A stretch of 64,000 bases of DNA from Tropicibacter alexandrii (GCF_003667315.2 NZ_RCTZ02000004.1:1-64000), one strand, 5' to 3'. Positions 39,238 through 48,229 are shown, counted from the first letter of the stretch. Notes: generated by a model not told the origin, from the sequence alone. Numbers and translations are program-made.

Positions 39238-40629
39238 CTAAACCTCAAATCGCTGATTTTCGCCCAGAGCCTCGCCGGGTTCCAACCGCGGCGGCACGAC
39301 CTTGGCCAGCGGCCAGACAACCTCGACGATAGCGCCCCGGCGTTGCCCGTGCTCCGGCGTCGGTTTGTACGGGTCGGTGCCGTTGGCAAAGCTCAACTCC
39401 GCCCCGGAGCGTTCCAGCAAGGTCTTGGCGATGAACAGGCCAAGGCCCATCCCCTCGTATTCCGGGCGCTGTTTGCGCTCTGCCTCGGTCTTGCGACGGC
39501 GCATGAACGGGTCGCCGATGCGGCCCAGCAGATGCGGGGGAAAGCCGCGCCCGTCGTCGAGAATGCGGATCGAAATGGTCTTGTCCGTCCAGATCGCCTC
39601 GATCCAGACCGTCGTCCGCGCAAAATCGACGGCGTTCTGCACGAGGTTGCGCAGCCCGTGGATGATCTCGGGGCGGCGGTAAATCTGCGGCGGCAGGTAG
39701 GCGCCACCGGGGCCGGGGCCATCTTCGAGAAAGATTTCCTTGCCGCGATTCTCATGCGGTTCGGCGGCTTCGCGGATCACCTCGACCAGCGGCGCCTGCC
39801 GCATGTGCAGGTCATCCTTTCCGGCGCGGCCCATGCTGCGCAGGATGTCGCGGCAGCGGTCGGCCTGCTCGCGGATCAGCAGGGCATCGTCGCGCAGATC
39901 GCCCTCCAGTTCCTCGGCCAGTTCCGCCGAGGTCAGCTTGATCGTCGCGAGGGGCGTGCCCAGTTCGTGCGCGGCGGCGGCCACTACCCCGCCCAGATCG
40001 TTCAGCTTTTGCGCGCGGGCCAGCGCCATCTGGGTGGCGGCCAGCGCATCGGACATCGAATGCATCTCGCGCGTGACGCGGCGCGAATAGACCGAGATGA
40101 AGACCAAGGCGATGGTGATTGCAATCCATTGACCAAACACGAAAATATCCGGAATGCGCAGGATGAATCCCTGTTCGGTGCGCAAGGGCAGATGATAGAG
40201 CATCATCATCGTCACCAGCCCGAAGGCCGTCAGCCCGAGTATCACCGTCGATCGCAGCGACAGCACGTTGGCCGACACGGTGACCGGCGCAAGCACCAGC
40301 AGCGAGAACGGGTTGTGCAGGCCGCCAGTCAGAAACAGCAGGAAGCACAACTGCAAGAGGTCGAACATGACCATCATGAAGTTTTCCGTCTCGGACAGGC
40401 GCTTGTTTTCCGGAAAGACGAAGATCGCGATCAGGTTGCCCATGATCGACACGCCAACGGCAAGGTAGCACAGGCCCAGTTCCAACTGGAGGTTATACAT
40501 GTGCTGCGCGACCGTGATGGCGGTGATCTGCCCGGCGATGGCGAACCAGCGCAGCAGGATCATGGTGCGCAGCCGGATCCAGTTGCTGCGCTGGTGCTCG
40601 CCGATCAGGCCAAGATCACTTTGTGACAT
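39238..40629 (-). CDS. regB: Redox-sensing histidine kinase RegB/PrrB/ActS
   Basis: A 463-residue sensor kinase with about six membrane helices in residues 25-190. The quinone-binding segment typical of RegB is visible as GGLHNPFSLLVLAPVT (about 100-116). The H-box is AAAAHELGTPLATIKL with the phosphorylated His near 222. The redox Cys is in RCRDILRSMGRAGKDD, around 260. The ATPase lobe has NLVQNAVDFA and DDGRGFPP. It controls RegA in response to redox state. It is divergent from senC, with about 80 bases between starts. Confidence 0.95.
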   Translation of the reverse strand: MSQSDLGLIGEHQRSNWIRLRTMILLRWFAIAGQITAITVAQHMYNLQLELGLCYLAVGVSIMGNLIAIFVFPENKRLSETENFMMVMFDLLQLCFLLFLTGGLHNPFSLLVLAPVTVSANVLSLRSTVILGLTAFGLVTMMMLYHLPLRTEQGFILRIPDIFVFGQWIAITIALVFISVYSRRVTREMHSMSDALAATQMALARAQKLNDLGGVVAAAAHELGTPLATIKLTSAELAEELEGDLRDDALLIREQADRCRDILRSMGRAGKDDLHMRQAPLVEVIREAAEPHENRGKEIFLEDGPGPGGAYLPPQIYRRPEIIHGLRNLVQNAVDFARTTVWIEAIWTDKTISIRILDDGRGFPPHLLGRIGDPFMRRRKTEAERKQRPEYEGMGLGLFIAKTLLERSGAELSFANGTDPYKPTPEHGQRRGAIVEVVWPLAKVVPPRLEPGEALGENQRFEV

Positions 40630-40712
40630 CTGCGCGCTTTCGTCCTGTTGTTGACCGCCCGATGATTGTTACCTGAATGCGTGTCGCTCACAAACCGATT
40701 GCAGGAGGCCCC

Positions 40713-41342
40713 ATGTCCGGAAAAATCGCGATCATCGCCGCAGGAGCGCTTGGCGTTTTGCTGGCGGGCAGCTTCACCGCGTCGGCGGGTTGGCTGGACG
40801 GGCTATTTGGCGGCTCGGACGACCCCTATGCCGATTGTCGCGAGGGCGCCGTGGCGGGGGATATCGGCGGGCCGTTCACCCTGATGAACAGCGCCGGTGA
40901 AACCGTCACCGACAAGGATGTCATCACCGAGCCGTCGCTGGTCTATTTCGGCTACACCTTCTGCCCCGATGTCTGCCCCTTCGACACCGCGCGCAACGCG
41001 GACGCGATCGACGTGCTGGCGGAGCGCGGCTATAGCGCCACGCCGGTCTTCATCACCATCGACCCCGAGCGTGATACGCCGAAACAGGTGGGCGAATTCG
41101 CCGCCAATCTGCATGACAAGTTCATCGGCCTGACCGGCACGCCCGAACAGGTGGATGCCGCGTCCAAGGCCTATCGCACCTATTACAAGAAGCAGGACGG
41201 CGACCCCGACTATTACCTCGTCGATCACTCGACCTTTACCTATCTCGTGCTGCCCGAGGCGGGTTTCGTCGATTACTTCCGCCGCGAGGTCACGCCCGAG
41301 CAGATGGCCGATCGGGTCGCTTGCTTCATTGACGCCTCTTGA
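40713..41342 (+). CDS. senC: SCO1/SenC (PrrC) copper protein for cytochrome oxidase
   Basis: A 209-residue thioredoxin-fold copper chaperone anchored by an N-terminal helix (about 5-24) facing the periplasm. Copper ligands are Cys84 and Cys88 in TFCPDVCPFD and His at about 172 in VDHSTFTYL. It helps assemble the CuA or CuB site of cytochrome oxidase and in Rhodobacter influences RegB signalling. GCAGGAGG precedes the ATG at 40713, which is why I prefer it over the longer frame. The regA gene follows. Confidence 0.95.
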   Translation: MSGKIAIIAAGALGVLLAGSFTASAGWLDGLFGGSDDPYADCREGAVAGDIGGPFTLMNSAGETVTDKDVITEPSLVYFGYTFCPDVCPFDTARNADAIDVLAERGYSATPVFITIDPERDTPKQVGEFAANLHDKFIGLTGTPEQVDAASKAYRTYYKKQDGDPDYYLVDHSTFTYLVLPEAGFVDYFRREVTPEQMADRVACFIDAS

Positions 41343-41426
41343 CAGCTTCGTGCAATGCGTTTGACCGCCGGGGGGCAGCGGGCTAATACTCCAAGCCACG
41401 CAACGCGATAGGCGGGAGGAAGCCCT

Positions 41427-41981
41427 TTGGCGGAAAGCAATATCGACGAGCTGGGTCCGGACAAGTCGCTGCTGTTGGTGGACGATGACGAACCGTTCCT
41501 GCGGCGCCTCGCCAAGGCGATGGAAAAGCGTGGTTTCGATGTCGAGATGGCCGGTTCGGTCGCTGCGGGCACGGCGATTGCCACGGCCCGCCCCCCGGCC
41601 TACGCGGTGGTCGACCTGCGGCTGGAGGATGGCAACGGGCTCGACGTGGTCGAGGTGCTGCGCGAAAAGCGCCCGGACAGCCGGATCGTCGTCCTGACCG
41701 GCTATGGCGCGATTGCCACGGCGGTGGCTGCGGTCAAAATCGGGGCGACCGACTATCTGTCGAAACCGGCCGATGCCACCGACATCACCAATGCGCTGCT
41801 GTCGAAGGGCGACGAACTGCCGCCGCCGCCGGAAAACCCGATGAGCGCGGATCGCGTGCGCTGGGAGCATATCCAGCGGGTGTATGAACTGTGCGACCGC
41901 AACGTGTCAGAGACCGCGCGGCGGCTGAACATGCACCGCCGCACCCTGCAACGTATTCTGGCCAAGCGCAGCCCGCGCTGA
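41427..41981 (+). CDS. regA: Response regulator RegA/PrrA/ActR
   Basis: A 184-residue DNA-binding regulator of photosynthesis, respiration, nitrogen and carbon fixation genes in its relatives. Phosphoacceptor Asp63 lies in VVDLRLEDGNG, and the acidic pocket in LLVDDDEPF. A proline linker (PPPPENP) leads to a Fis-type helix-turn-helix at the C-terminus (NVSETARRLNMHRRTLQRIL). The start is TTG at 41427, placed eight bases after GGGAGGA. It is 84 bases after senC. Confidence 0.97.
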   Translation: MAESNIDELGPDKSLLLVDDDEPFLRRLAKAMEKRGFDVEMAGSVAAGTAIATARPPAYAVVDLRLEDGNGLDVVEVLREKRPDSRIVVLTGYGAIATAVAAVKIGATDYLSKPADATDITNALLSKGDELPPPPENPMSADRVRWEHIQRVYELCDRNVSETARRLNMHRRTLQRILAKRSPR

Positions 41982-41996
41982 GGGCGATCAGCCCTC
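41980..41996. terminator. Compact hairpin shared by regA and the convergent lipoprotein gene
   Basis: GAGGGC-GATCA-GCCCTC spans the stop codons of both convergent genes. There is only a TT after the stem on the forward strand, so it would be a weak intrinsic terminator acting in both directions. Confidence 0.35.
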
Positions 41997-42683
41997 TTGC
42001 ACCAGCAGGCGGGACTGGCTGGTGCGGGCGCGTTCTTCGACCTGCCGCATGGACAGGACGTACCACGACAGCCCGTCCTGACCATCCGACCGCGCGCGTT
42101 CCAACATGCGCCGCGCCTTGGCCGCGCGGTCCGCGCCCAGCGCCAGCGTCTCGGCCACGACCTTGCGGTTCTTGCGCATTTCCTCCAGCCGGGCTTCGTA
42201 GACCGGACGGGTGATGATGCCTTTGGCGTGTTCCTCATTCAGGCGCACCGTTTCGTTGCGCTGGGCAATCAACAGTTCGGCGATCCCCTCGTCGACGACA
42301 TCCATCCGCGCAAAGATATCCGCCATGGCGGGCGAGAGCCGTTCGGGGACCAAGGGCCTGTCCCCCAGCCCGAGGCTTGCCAGACCGCCCATCCAGCCCG
42401 CCTTCATCTGACGTTCGGAACAGTCCGCAAGCGCGGGATCGGACAGGATGCGACCGGAGCACGCGCTGCCATCGGCGCGCGCGTCGACCAGCATCATGCG
42501 AATCGAATCCTCCAGCGCGATGGCGTTGCGGGTCAGGTGGGCTTCCTGCCAAAACGCGTCCGCCTCGGGCATATCGAGAAGGAAGTTCTGTTGCCGCGCG
42601 GTGCCGTCGGCCTCAGGCAGGCGACCGCAGGCGGTGGTTGTCAGCGCAACGAGCGCGAGAATTACAAAGTGAGACCGAACCAT
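41988..42683 (-). CDS. Predicted lipoprotein, paralogue of the next gene
   Basis: A 231-residue protein with a lipoprotein signal (hydrophobic stretch then LTTTAC, lipid Cys at about 18). After that it is mainly helical and charged. Near the C-terminus it has the motif GQDGLSWYVLSMRQVEERA, also found in the neighbouring gene. TGAGGTCCCGC directly before the ATG at 42683 is the ribosome-binding region; a longer open frame upstream has none. It is convergent with regA. I do not recognise a named family. A cell-envelope location is likely. Confidence 0.75.
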   Translation of the reverse strand: MVRSHFVILALVALTTTACGRLPEADGTARQQNFLLDMPEADAFWQEAHLTRNAIALEDSIRMMLVDARADGSACSGRILSDPALADCSERQMKAGWMGGLASLGLGDRPLVPERLSPAMADIFARMDVVDEGIAELLIAQRNETVRLNEEHAKGIITRPVYEARLEEMRKNRKVVAETLALGADRAAKARRMLERARSDGQDGLSWYVLSMRQVEERARTSQSRLLVQEG

Positions 42684-42730
42684 GCGGGACCTCATTGAAC
42701 CATGGACTGAACACTCACGCTTCCGCGAGA

Positions 42731-42749
42731 ATGGGGCGAAATTGGGGCA
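42731..42749. repeat. 19-bp box upstream of lipoprotein gene 1
   Basis: ATGGGGCGAAATTGGGGCA, 48 bases upstream of the start at 42683. A copy with 16 of 19 identical bases lies at 43592-43610, 43 bases upstream of the paralogous gene. It is probably a shared promoter element or operator retained after gene duplication. Confidence 0.55.
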
Positions 42750-42811
42750 GCTTGTTGCGAACCGGGAACCAATGTCCTGTCGTGACCACAAGACCACACC
42801 CCGGGCTTGCC

Positions 42812-43549
42812 TCAGAGCAGCGTGATCGCTTCGCGCGCAGAAACCGCTTCGGTTTCAAGGGCGCGCGTCCGAAGCACGTACCATGCAAGACCGTCTTGCC
42901 CGGCATCCTCGGCCGAGATCAGCGCGGCGCGCGCGGCCCGGGCCTGTTTCTCGGTCAGGGACAATGCATCGATCAGCTGTCGGCGGGTATCGCGGATTTC
43001 GGCCAGACGCGCGGCATGCGCGTCCATCGTGACGGTGCCCTCGGCCAACGCCTTATCCAGCGCCGCGATCTCTGCGTCCTGCGCCTTGAGCACAGAGGGC
43101 ATGTCGGCGGTCAACCGCGCCATCTCGCCGTCGGCGCTGCGCATTGCGGGCATGATGCGGGACAGGTCGACGATCTCGACCCGCTTTTCGATCGCGGCCT
43201 TGCCAGCGGCATTGCCTGCCACGGCCCCGATCGCCCCACCCGCCAATGCGCCGGTGATGCATTTGCTCGACCCGCCGCCGGACATCGCCGCCAACCCGCA
43301 GCCCGCAGCTGCGCCCAGCGCCGCGCCCTTCATCGTGCTGCGCAGCAGCAATTCGCGGCTGGCCCGCTCGACGGCCTGCGCCTGTGCGATCAGGCCCTGA
43401 TCGTCATGGATGGCGACCTGCATCGCGCCGTCATCGACGGCATTGCGTGTCACCACCGGCGACAAGCTGGCACAGCCCGCCACGGCAGAGGTTACAAGGG
43501 CAAGGACAAGAAATCTGTTACGAAACACCGGCATCTCCTGGTCAAACAC
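42812..43549 (-). CDS. Predicted glycine-zipper lipoprotein, paralogue of the previous gene
   Basis: A 245-residue protein. A hydrophobic signal ends in SAVAGCASLSP, a good lipobox. The middle has a Gly/Ala-rich stretch (LGAAAGCGLAAMSGGG, then GALAGGAIGAVAGNAAGKAA) that forms a glycine zipper. The C-terminal part is helical and ends with GQDGLAWYVLRTRALETEA, matching the neighbour. The start is GTG at 43549, because the sequence before it (AGGTCCCGA) matches the ribosome-binding region of the paralogue; an ATG at 43534 has no spacing from AGGAG. The function is unknown. Glycine-zipper lipoproteins often sit in the outer membrane. Confidence 0.75.
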   Translation of the reverse strand: MFDQEMPVFRNRFLVLALVTSAVAGCASLSPVVTRNAVDDGAMQVAIHDDQGLIAQAQAVERASRELLLRSTMKGAALGAAAGCGLAAMSGGGSSKCITGALAGGAIGAVAGNAAGKAAIEKRVEIVDLSRIMPAMRSADGEMARLTADMPSVLKAQDAEIAALDKALAEGTVTMDAHAARLAEIRDTRRQLIDALSLTEKQARAARAALISAEDAGQDGLAWYVLRTRALETEAVSAREAITLL

Positions 43550-43591
43550 TCGGGACCTGGCGCCCCGCTTGGATCATCAGATGCACGGTCA

Positions 43592-43610
43592 ATGCGGCGC
43601 GATTGGGGCA
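43592..43610. repeat. 19-bp box upstream of lipoprotein gene 2
   Basis: ATGCGGCGCGATTGGGGCA, the second copy of the box at 42731-42749 (16 of 19 identical), in the same orientation and at a similar distance from the start codon. Confidence 0.55.
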
Positions 43611-43742
43611 ATTGGTTTCCAATTTTGTGAAAAATCCCCAGGTCGGACCGGAAATTGTTGCCCGCATCAGCCCAAAGTTGCGCGTTGGGACACGCGCTCT
43701 GCACATGCAAGAAGCCGGAGGCCGGTTGTCATCCGCCCGGTT

Positions 43743-44336
43743 TCAAAGCGACTCCATCAGGGCCGCGTGGCGCGCGGTGAAATCCCGGCGCACTTCGACG
43801 GGCGGGCGCAGATGGATGTCCAGACCGTCGATCACCGTGCGGTCAGGCTTGCCAAAGAACTTGTCCGCCTCGCCGATGGAAAAGCCCGCGATCTGCGTCG
43901 CTTCCATCCAAGCGCTGATATTGTCGGCCTTCTTGATCTGCTTTTTCAGCCGCACGGGTGTGACCGCAGGCAGGCCAAAGCGGATATGGATCGCGGCGCT
44001 CAGGCGTTTGTCCAGCTCGCCATAGCCCGGCCCGACAGCCGCCTTCACCGGCGAGATCATGTCGCCGATCACGTATTCGGGCGCGTCATGCAGCAGCGCG
44101 GTCAGCCGGTCCGCCACGCTCGCCTTGGGGCAGAGCCGCTCGAACAGGTCCAGCACCAGCAGCGAGTGTTCGGCGACGGAATAGGGCCAGTCCCCCTCGG
44201 TCTGGCCGTTCCAGCGCGCCACGAAGGCGAGGCCGTGGGCGATGTCCTCGATCTCGATATCGACCGGGGTCGGGTCCAGCAGGTCGAGACGCCGTCCCGA
44301 CAGCATGCGCTGCCATGCGCGTGCAGGTTTGGCCAT
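43743..44336 (-). CDS. HD-domain phosphohydrolase (YfbR-like)
   Basis: A 197-residue HD-superfamily hydrolase. Metal ligands appear in order: His in YSVAEHSLLVLDL, the His-Asp pair in ALLHDAPEYVIGD and a later Asp in KKADNISAWMEATQ. Members of this group often act on nucleotides (5'-deoxynucleotidase YfbR type), but the substrate is not shown by the sequence. It lies ten bases downstream of the FkbM methyltransferase gene on the same strand, so they probably form a pair. Confidence 0.8.
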   Translation of the reverse strand: MAKPARAWQRMLSGRRLDLLDPTPVDIEIEDIAHGLAFVARWNGQTEGDWPYSVAEHSLLVLDLFERLCPKASVADRLTALLHDAPEYVIGDMISPVKAAVGPGYGELDKRLSAAIHIRFGLPAVTPVRLKKQIKKADNISAWMEATQIAGFSIGEADKFFGKPDRTVIDGLDIHLRPPVEVRRDFTARHAALMESL

Positions 44337-44346
44337 GTCGCGCCTC

Positions 44347-45045
44347 TTACAAAGTGATGTCAGAGCCTTCGGGCACGTAGACGAAATTGCCGTGCAGCTT
44401 GCCGATCTGCGTGTAGGTCACACCCCGGAAGGTCCGGTTCAGCCATTGCAGCTGGCCCATATATTCAAGGATCAGGATCGGCTGCCAGCGATGGATGAGG
44501 TGATAGGCGCCTTTCAACGCCTGTTTCTCATGCCCTTCGACATCCAGTTGCAGGATCGAGACCTTGCGCGACAGCGGCACGGTATAATCGAGCATCGCGG
44601 CCTGAATGGCCTCGACGCCGGGGCCGTCCTCCTCGACGAAATGCGACAGGCCGCCGAGGGATTTTCCGTCTTCGTCCTTGGTCTTGAAGCGGATCACGTC
44701 GTCCCGGTTCGACAGGGCGGCGTTGGTCAGGGTGACGTTCGTCAGGTCGTTCAGGGCGATGGTCTGCTGCGCGGCCTCGAAATTGCCGGGATTCGGCTCG
44801 AACGCCCAGAGTGTCGCGTCCGGCGCGAGCGCCTTGGACAGGGCGGGGATGAAGTCGCCGAAGAACGCGCCCGCATGGATGATGTCGCCCTCGCCCGCAT
44901 GATCGCACATGAAGCGGATCGTGTCGGGCTCGTAGACCTTGCCCGCCAGTGCCAGCTTGGCAGCCGGGCGTCCCTCCAGCCCCTCCGGCACATGGTATGT
45001 CCCGTGCTCGTTGGTTGCCTTGGTGCCTGCCAAAACCGCACTCAT
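44347..45045 (-). CDS. FkbM family methyltransferase
   Basis: A 232-residue SAM-dependent methyltransferase. The SAM-binding start is [20 protein letters not shown] with the acidic strand end [11 protein letters not shown], and the later [14 protein letters not shown] is diagnostic for FkbM. GGGGCAAGGCG precedes the ATG at 45045. It is divergent from ahcY, with about 107 bases between starts. That is a fitting neighbour, because AhcY removes the S-adenosylhomocysteine these enzymes produce. The substrate is unknown; many family members methylate sugars or lipids. Confidence 0.85.
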   Translation of the reverse strand: MSAVLAGTKATNEHGTYHVPEGLEGRPAAKLALAGKVYEPDTIRFMCDHAGEGDIIHAGAFFGDFIPALSKALAPDATLWAFEPNPGNFEAAQQTIALNDLTNVTLTNAALSNRDDVIRFKTKDEDGKSLGGLSHFVEEDGPGVEAIQAAMLDYTVPLSRKVSILQLDVEGHEKQALKGAYHLIHRWQPILILEYMGQLQWLNRTFRGVTYTQIGKLHGNFVYVPEGSDITL

Positions 45046-45152
45046 CGCCTTGCCCCTTCTTATGCTTTGCCTTGCAGGTTTATCCACGTTGCCTGCCATG
45101 GCAAGGGATGATACTGGCCAACCCAACCAAGATTAGCATTGGAGACTGGCAT

Positions 45153-46541
45153 ATGGCCACGGATTACATCGTCAAGGACATTGCACTGGCCGAGTTCGGC
45201 CGCAAGGAATTGGATATCGCGGAAACCGAAATGCCGGGCCTGATGGCGCTGCGTTCCGAGTTCGGCGAAAGCAAACCGCTGAAAGGCGCGCGCATCGTCG
45301 GCTCGCTGCACATGACGATCCAGACAGCCGTTCTGATCGAAACGCTGGTGGCGCTGGGCGCGGATGTGCGCTGGGCGTCGTGCAACATCTTCTCGACGCA
45401 GGACCACGCGGCGGCGGCGATTGCCGCGGCGGGCGTGCCGGTCTTTGCGATCAAGGGGCAAAGCCTCGAAGAACATTGGGATTACCTCGACAAATCCTTC
45501 CTGTTCGACGACGGTCCGAACATGATCCTCGACGATGGCGGCGACGCGACGCTGTATGTCCTGCTCGGCGCCCGCGCCGAAGCCGGTGAGGACATCATCC
45601 CCGTGCCGCAATCCGAAGAAGAGGCGGTGATCAAGGCGCAGATCGCCAAGCGCATGGCGGCCAGCCCCGGTTGGTTCACCAAGACCCGCGACCAGATCGT
45701 CGGGGTGTCCGAGGAAACCACCACCGGTGTCCACCGCCTGTATGAGCTGCAGAAGCAGGGCCAGCTGCCCTTCCCGGCGATCAACGTCAATGACAGCGTG
45801 ACCAAGTCGAAATTCGACAACAAGTACGGCTGCAAGGAATCGCTGGTCGACGGCATCCGCCGCGCCACCGACACGATGATGGCTGGCAAGGTTGCGGTCG
45901 TGTGTGGCTATGGCGACGTGGGCAAGGGCTCTGCCGCCTCGCTCTCCGGGGCCGGTGCCCGTGTGAAGGTGACCGAGGTCGACCCGATCTGCGCGCTTCA
46001 GGCGGCAATGGACGGGTTCGAGGTCGTGACGCTGGAAGACGCGGTGTCCACCGCTGACGTCTTCGTCACCACGACCGGCAACAAGGACGTGATCCGGATC
46101 GAGCACATGCGCGAGATGAAGGACATGGCGATCGTCGGCAATATCGGCCACTTCGACAACGAGATTCAGGTCGCCGCGCTGAAGAACCACAAGTGGACCA
46201 ACATCAAGGATCAGGTGGACATGATCGAGATGCCCTCGGGCAACCGCATCATCCTGCTGTCCGAAGGCCGTCTGCTGAATCTCGGCAACGCCACCGGCCA
46301 CCCGTCCTTCGTGATGTCGGCCTCGTTCACCAACCAGGTTCTGGCGCAAATCGAACTGTGGACCAAGGGCGACGAATACCCGCCCGGCGTCTACATCCTG
46401 CCCAAGCATCTGGATGAAAAGGTGGCCGCGCTGCATCTGGACCGGATCGGCGTGAAACTGTCCAAGCTGTCGCCCGAGCAGGCCGCCTATATCGGCGTGA
46501 CGCCCGAAGGTCCGTTCAAGCCCGAGCATTATCGCTACTGA
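45153..46541 (+). CDS. ahcY: Adenosylhomocysteinase
   Basis: NAD-dependent enzyme that splits S-adenosylhomocysteine to adenosine and homocysteine, keeping methylation running. The 462-residue length is the long bacterial form. Visible motifs are [31 protein letters not shown], the NAD loop [11 protein letters not shown], and the ending KPEHYRY. TTGGAGACTGGCAT precedes the ATG at 45153; the longer frame upstream overlaps the divergent gene. In Rhodobacter capsulatus ahcY is close to regA and hvrA; here several genes separate them. Confidence 0.97.
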   Translation: MATDYIVKDIALAEFGRKELDIAETEMPGLMALRSEFGESKPLKGARIVGSLHMTIQTAVLIETLVALGADVRWASCNIFSTQDHAAAAIAAAGVPVFAIKGQSLEEHWDYLDKSFLFDDGPNMILDDGGDATLYVLLGARAEAGEDIIPVPQSEEEAVIKAQIAKRMAASPGWFTKTRDQIVGVSEETTTGVHRLYELQKQGQLPFPAINVNDSVTKSKFDNKYGCKESLVDGIRRATDTMMAGKVAVVCGYGDVGKGSAASLSGAGARVKVTEVDPICALQAAMDGFEVVTLEDAVSTADVFVTTTGNKDVIRIEHMREMKDMAIVGNIGHFDNEIQVAALKNHKWTNIKDQVDMIEMPSGNRIILLSEGRLLNLGNATGHPSFVMSASFTNQVLAQIELWTKGDEYPPGVYILPKHLDEKVAALHLDRIGVKLSKLSPEQAAYIGVTPEGPFKPEHYRY

Positions 46542-46556
46542 ACAGCGGTGCTCAAG

Positions 46557-46590
46557 GTAGGATGGGTGATCACCCATCCTACTTTCTGTT
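46557..46590 (+). terminator. Perfect 26-base palindrome after ahcY, likely terminator
   Basis: GTAGGATGGGTGA joined directly to its reverse complement, followed by TTTCTGTTG. As RNA it would form a long stem followed by U-rich sequence, which fits a terminator for ahcY. A dispersed palindromic repeat is the alternative. Confidence 0.65.
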
Positions 46591-46638
46591 GCACACAGGG
46601 CCGGGTCACTCCCGGCCCTTTCCAGTTGGAGAGCAACC

Positions 46639-47604
46639 ATGCGCATCATCATCTACGGCGTGGGCGCCATCGGCGGCGTGGTCGGCGCGGCCCTGATCCG
46701 GTCTGGGCAGGAGGTCGTCGGCATCGCTCGAGGCGCCCAGCTGGACGCAATCCGCGCCAAAGGCCTGCGCCTGCGCACCCCCGAGGTGGATGACACCGTC
46801 CAGATGGCCTGCGTCGCCCACCCGTCGGAGCTAACCTTCCGCTCCGATGACGCGATCCTGCTTTGCATGAAGACCCAGCATACCGCCGAGGCGCTCGATG
46901 CCCTGCGGGATGCGGGCGTGACCGACCAGCCGATCTTCTGCTTCCAGAACGGGGTCGAGAACGAACGCCTCGCCCTGCGCCGCTTTCCCAATGTGCACAG
47001 CGTCACGGTCATGCTGCCCGGCACCTTTCTGGAACCGGGCAAGGTGGTCGCCTACAGCCGTCCGAAATTCGGCATACTCGATCTGGGCCGCTACCCGGCC
47101 GGTCTGGATGCCGCAGACGACTCGCTTGCAGCGGCCCTGACGCACGCCAACTTCGCGGCTTTCGCGCGCCCGGACGCGCTCTGCTCGAAATACGGCAAGC
47201 TGTTGGTCAATCTCGGGAATATCCTTCAGGCCGCAGTTGGACGGTCACCCGACCTGCCCGCCCTGACCAAGCCGCTTCAGGCCGAGGCGGAACAGGTCTA
47301 CCGCGCCGCCGGGATCGACTGGGAAACCAATGACAGCGACCCGCGCCGCGATGAATTCATGCAGATCACCGATGTCCCCGGCGAAACGCGCCAAGGCGGG
47401 TCCACCGCGCAAAGCCTGCTGCGCGGCGGTTCGGTCGAGACCGATTATCTCAACGGCGAGATATCCCTGCTGGGCCGTCTGCACGGCGTGCCGACGCCGC
47501 TGAACGACGCCATGGTCGCCCTTGGCCACCGCCTGCAAAACGAGGGGTTGAAGCCGGGCGACCTGAAAACGGATGACCTGAAAGCCCTGCTCTCGGGGTC
47601 GTAG
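46639..47604 (+). CDS. Ketopantoate reductase family protein (PanE/ApbA)
   Basis: A 321-residue NADP-dependent reductase. It opens with MRIIIYGVGAIGGVVGAAL, a Rossmann GxGxxG start, and has a FCFQNGVENE segment and the active-site Lys region SKYGKLLVNLGNILQA, all typical of 2-dehydropantoate 2-reductase. True PanE enzymes make pantoate for coenzyme A, but paralogues are common, so the substrate is uncertain. TTGGAGAG precedes the ATG. It is convergent with the HD-domain gene across a hairpin that includes both stops. Confidence 0.82.
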   Translation: MRIIIYGVGAIGGVVGAALIRSGQEVVGIARGAQLDAIRAKGLRLRTPEVDDTVQMACVAHPSELTFRSDDAILLCMKTQHTAEALDALRDAGVTDQPIFCFQNGVENERLALRRFPNVHSVTVMLPGTFLEPGKVVAYSRPKFGILDLGRYPAGLDAADDSLAAALTHANFAAFARPDALCSKYGKLLVNLGNILQAAVGRSPDLPALTKPLQAEAEQVYRAAGIDWETNDSDPRRDEFMQITDVPGETRQGGSTAQSLLRGGSVETDYLNGEISLLGRLHGVPTPLNDAMVALGHRLQNEGLKPGDLKTDDLKALLSGS

Positions 47605-47625
47605 CGCGGGGTTACTCCCCGCGCT
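47603..47625. terminator. Hairpin between convergent panE-like and HD genes
   Basis: AGCGCGGGG-TTACT-CCCCGCGCT, a 9-bp perfect stem spanning the two stop codons (47602-47604 and 47612-47614). There is no long T-run, so it may block both transcripts only partially. Confidence 0.5.
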
Positions 47626-48229
47626 CCCCTGTCAAAGGCGAGACATAGCCTTCGCGCAGCACCTCCGGATCATAGGCCTTGCGTCCGAACACCTCGCGCA
47701 CCATCGGCGCGAAATGCTCCAGCGGCAGCATGTCGTAATCCGGGTCGAAGGATGACTGGTCCCAGCGTTCGCAGAACTCGGAACAGCTGTCGAAACAGGG
47801 GTGATCCTTGAACCGGTCCCGCGCATTGCGATCCCATCCGTAATGGTGCCCGTAATACAGCATCTGGAAGATGCCGTGATGCTCGACCACCCAAGCCACA
47901 TCCCAGCGCACGAAGGGCCGGATTACTTCCGCCGACATGCGGTCATGGTTCTGCGGCGCCAGCCCGTCGCCGATGTCGTGCAGCAATGCGCCCACGACCC
48001 AGTCGAGGTCCGCCCCATCCCGTTCCGCCCGCGTCGCCGATTGCAGCCCGTGTTGCAGGCGGGTGATCTTGTACCCTTCTAGCGTCGCCTCACCGGCGCG
48101 GCGCAACTCGTCCAGCACCCGGTCGGCGGTGAGCGCCAGAAACGGCTTCTCCAGCTCGGCCAGCATCAGGTAATCCTCCTGCGTGCCATCCTTCATCCGG
48201 GTAAAGCTCACGGTCCGCGTCTCGTCCAT
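47612..48229 (-). CDS. HD-domain metalloprotein, PhnZ-like
   Basis: A 205-residue HD protein. The metal set is visible as His in LQHGLQSATRAERDGAD, the His-Asp pair in GALLHDIGDGLAP, and further His in PQNHDRMSAE and EHHGIFQ. The spacing (QHxxQxAxxAxxxGAD, then ALLHDIG) resembles PhnZ, a diiron oxygenase that cleaves an organophosphonate, more than ordinary HD phosphohydrolases. GGGAGGACAGACC precedes the ATG at 48229. No phosphonate genes are adjacent, so the substrate is open. Confidence 0.75.
   Translation of the reverse strand: MDETRTVSFTRMKDGTQEDYLMLAELEKPFLALTADRVLDELRRAGEATLEGYKITRLQHGLQSATRAERDGADLDWVVGALLHDIGDGLAPQNHDRMSAEVIRPFVRWDVAWVVEHHGIFQMLYYGHHYGWDRNARDRFKDHPCFDSCSEFCERWDQSSFDPDYDMLPLEHFAPMVREVFGRKAYDPEVLREGYVSPLTGERGE

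Noticed and set aside
45046-45152. Possible SAH or SAM riboswitch in front of ahcY
   Set aside because: There is a small GCAGG/CCTGC stem, but I cannot match the conserved core of known SAH or SAM riboswitch classes. A covariance search would decide.
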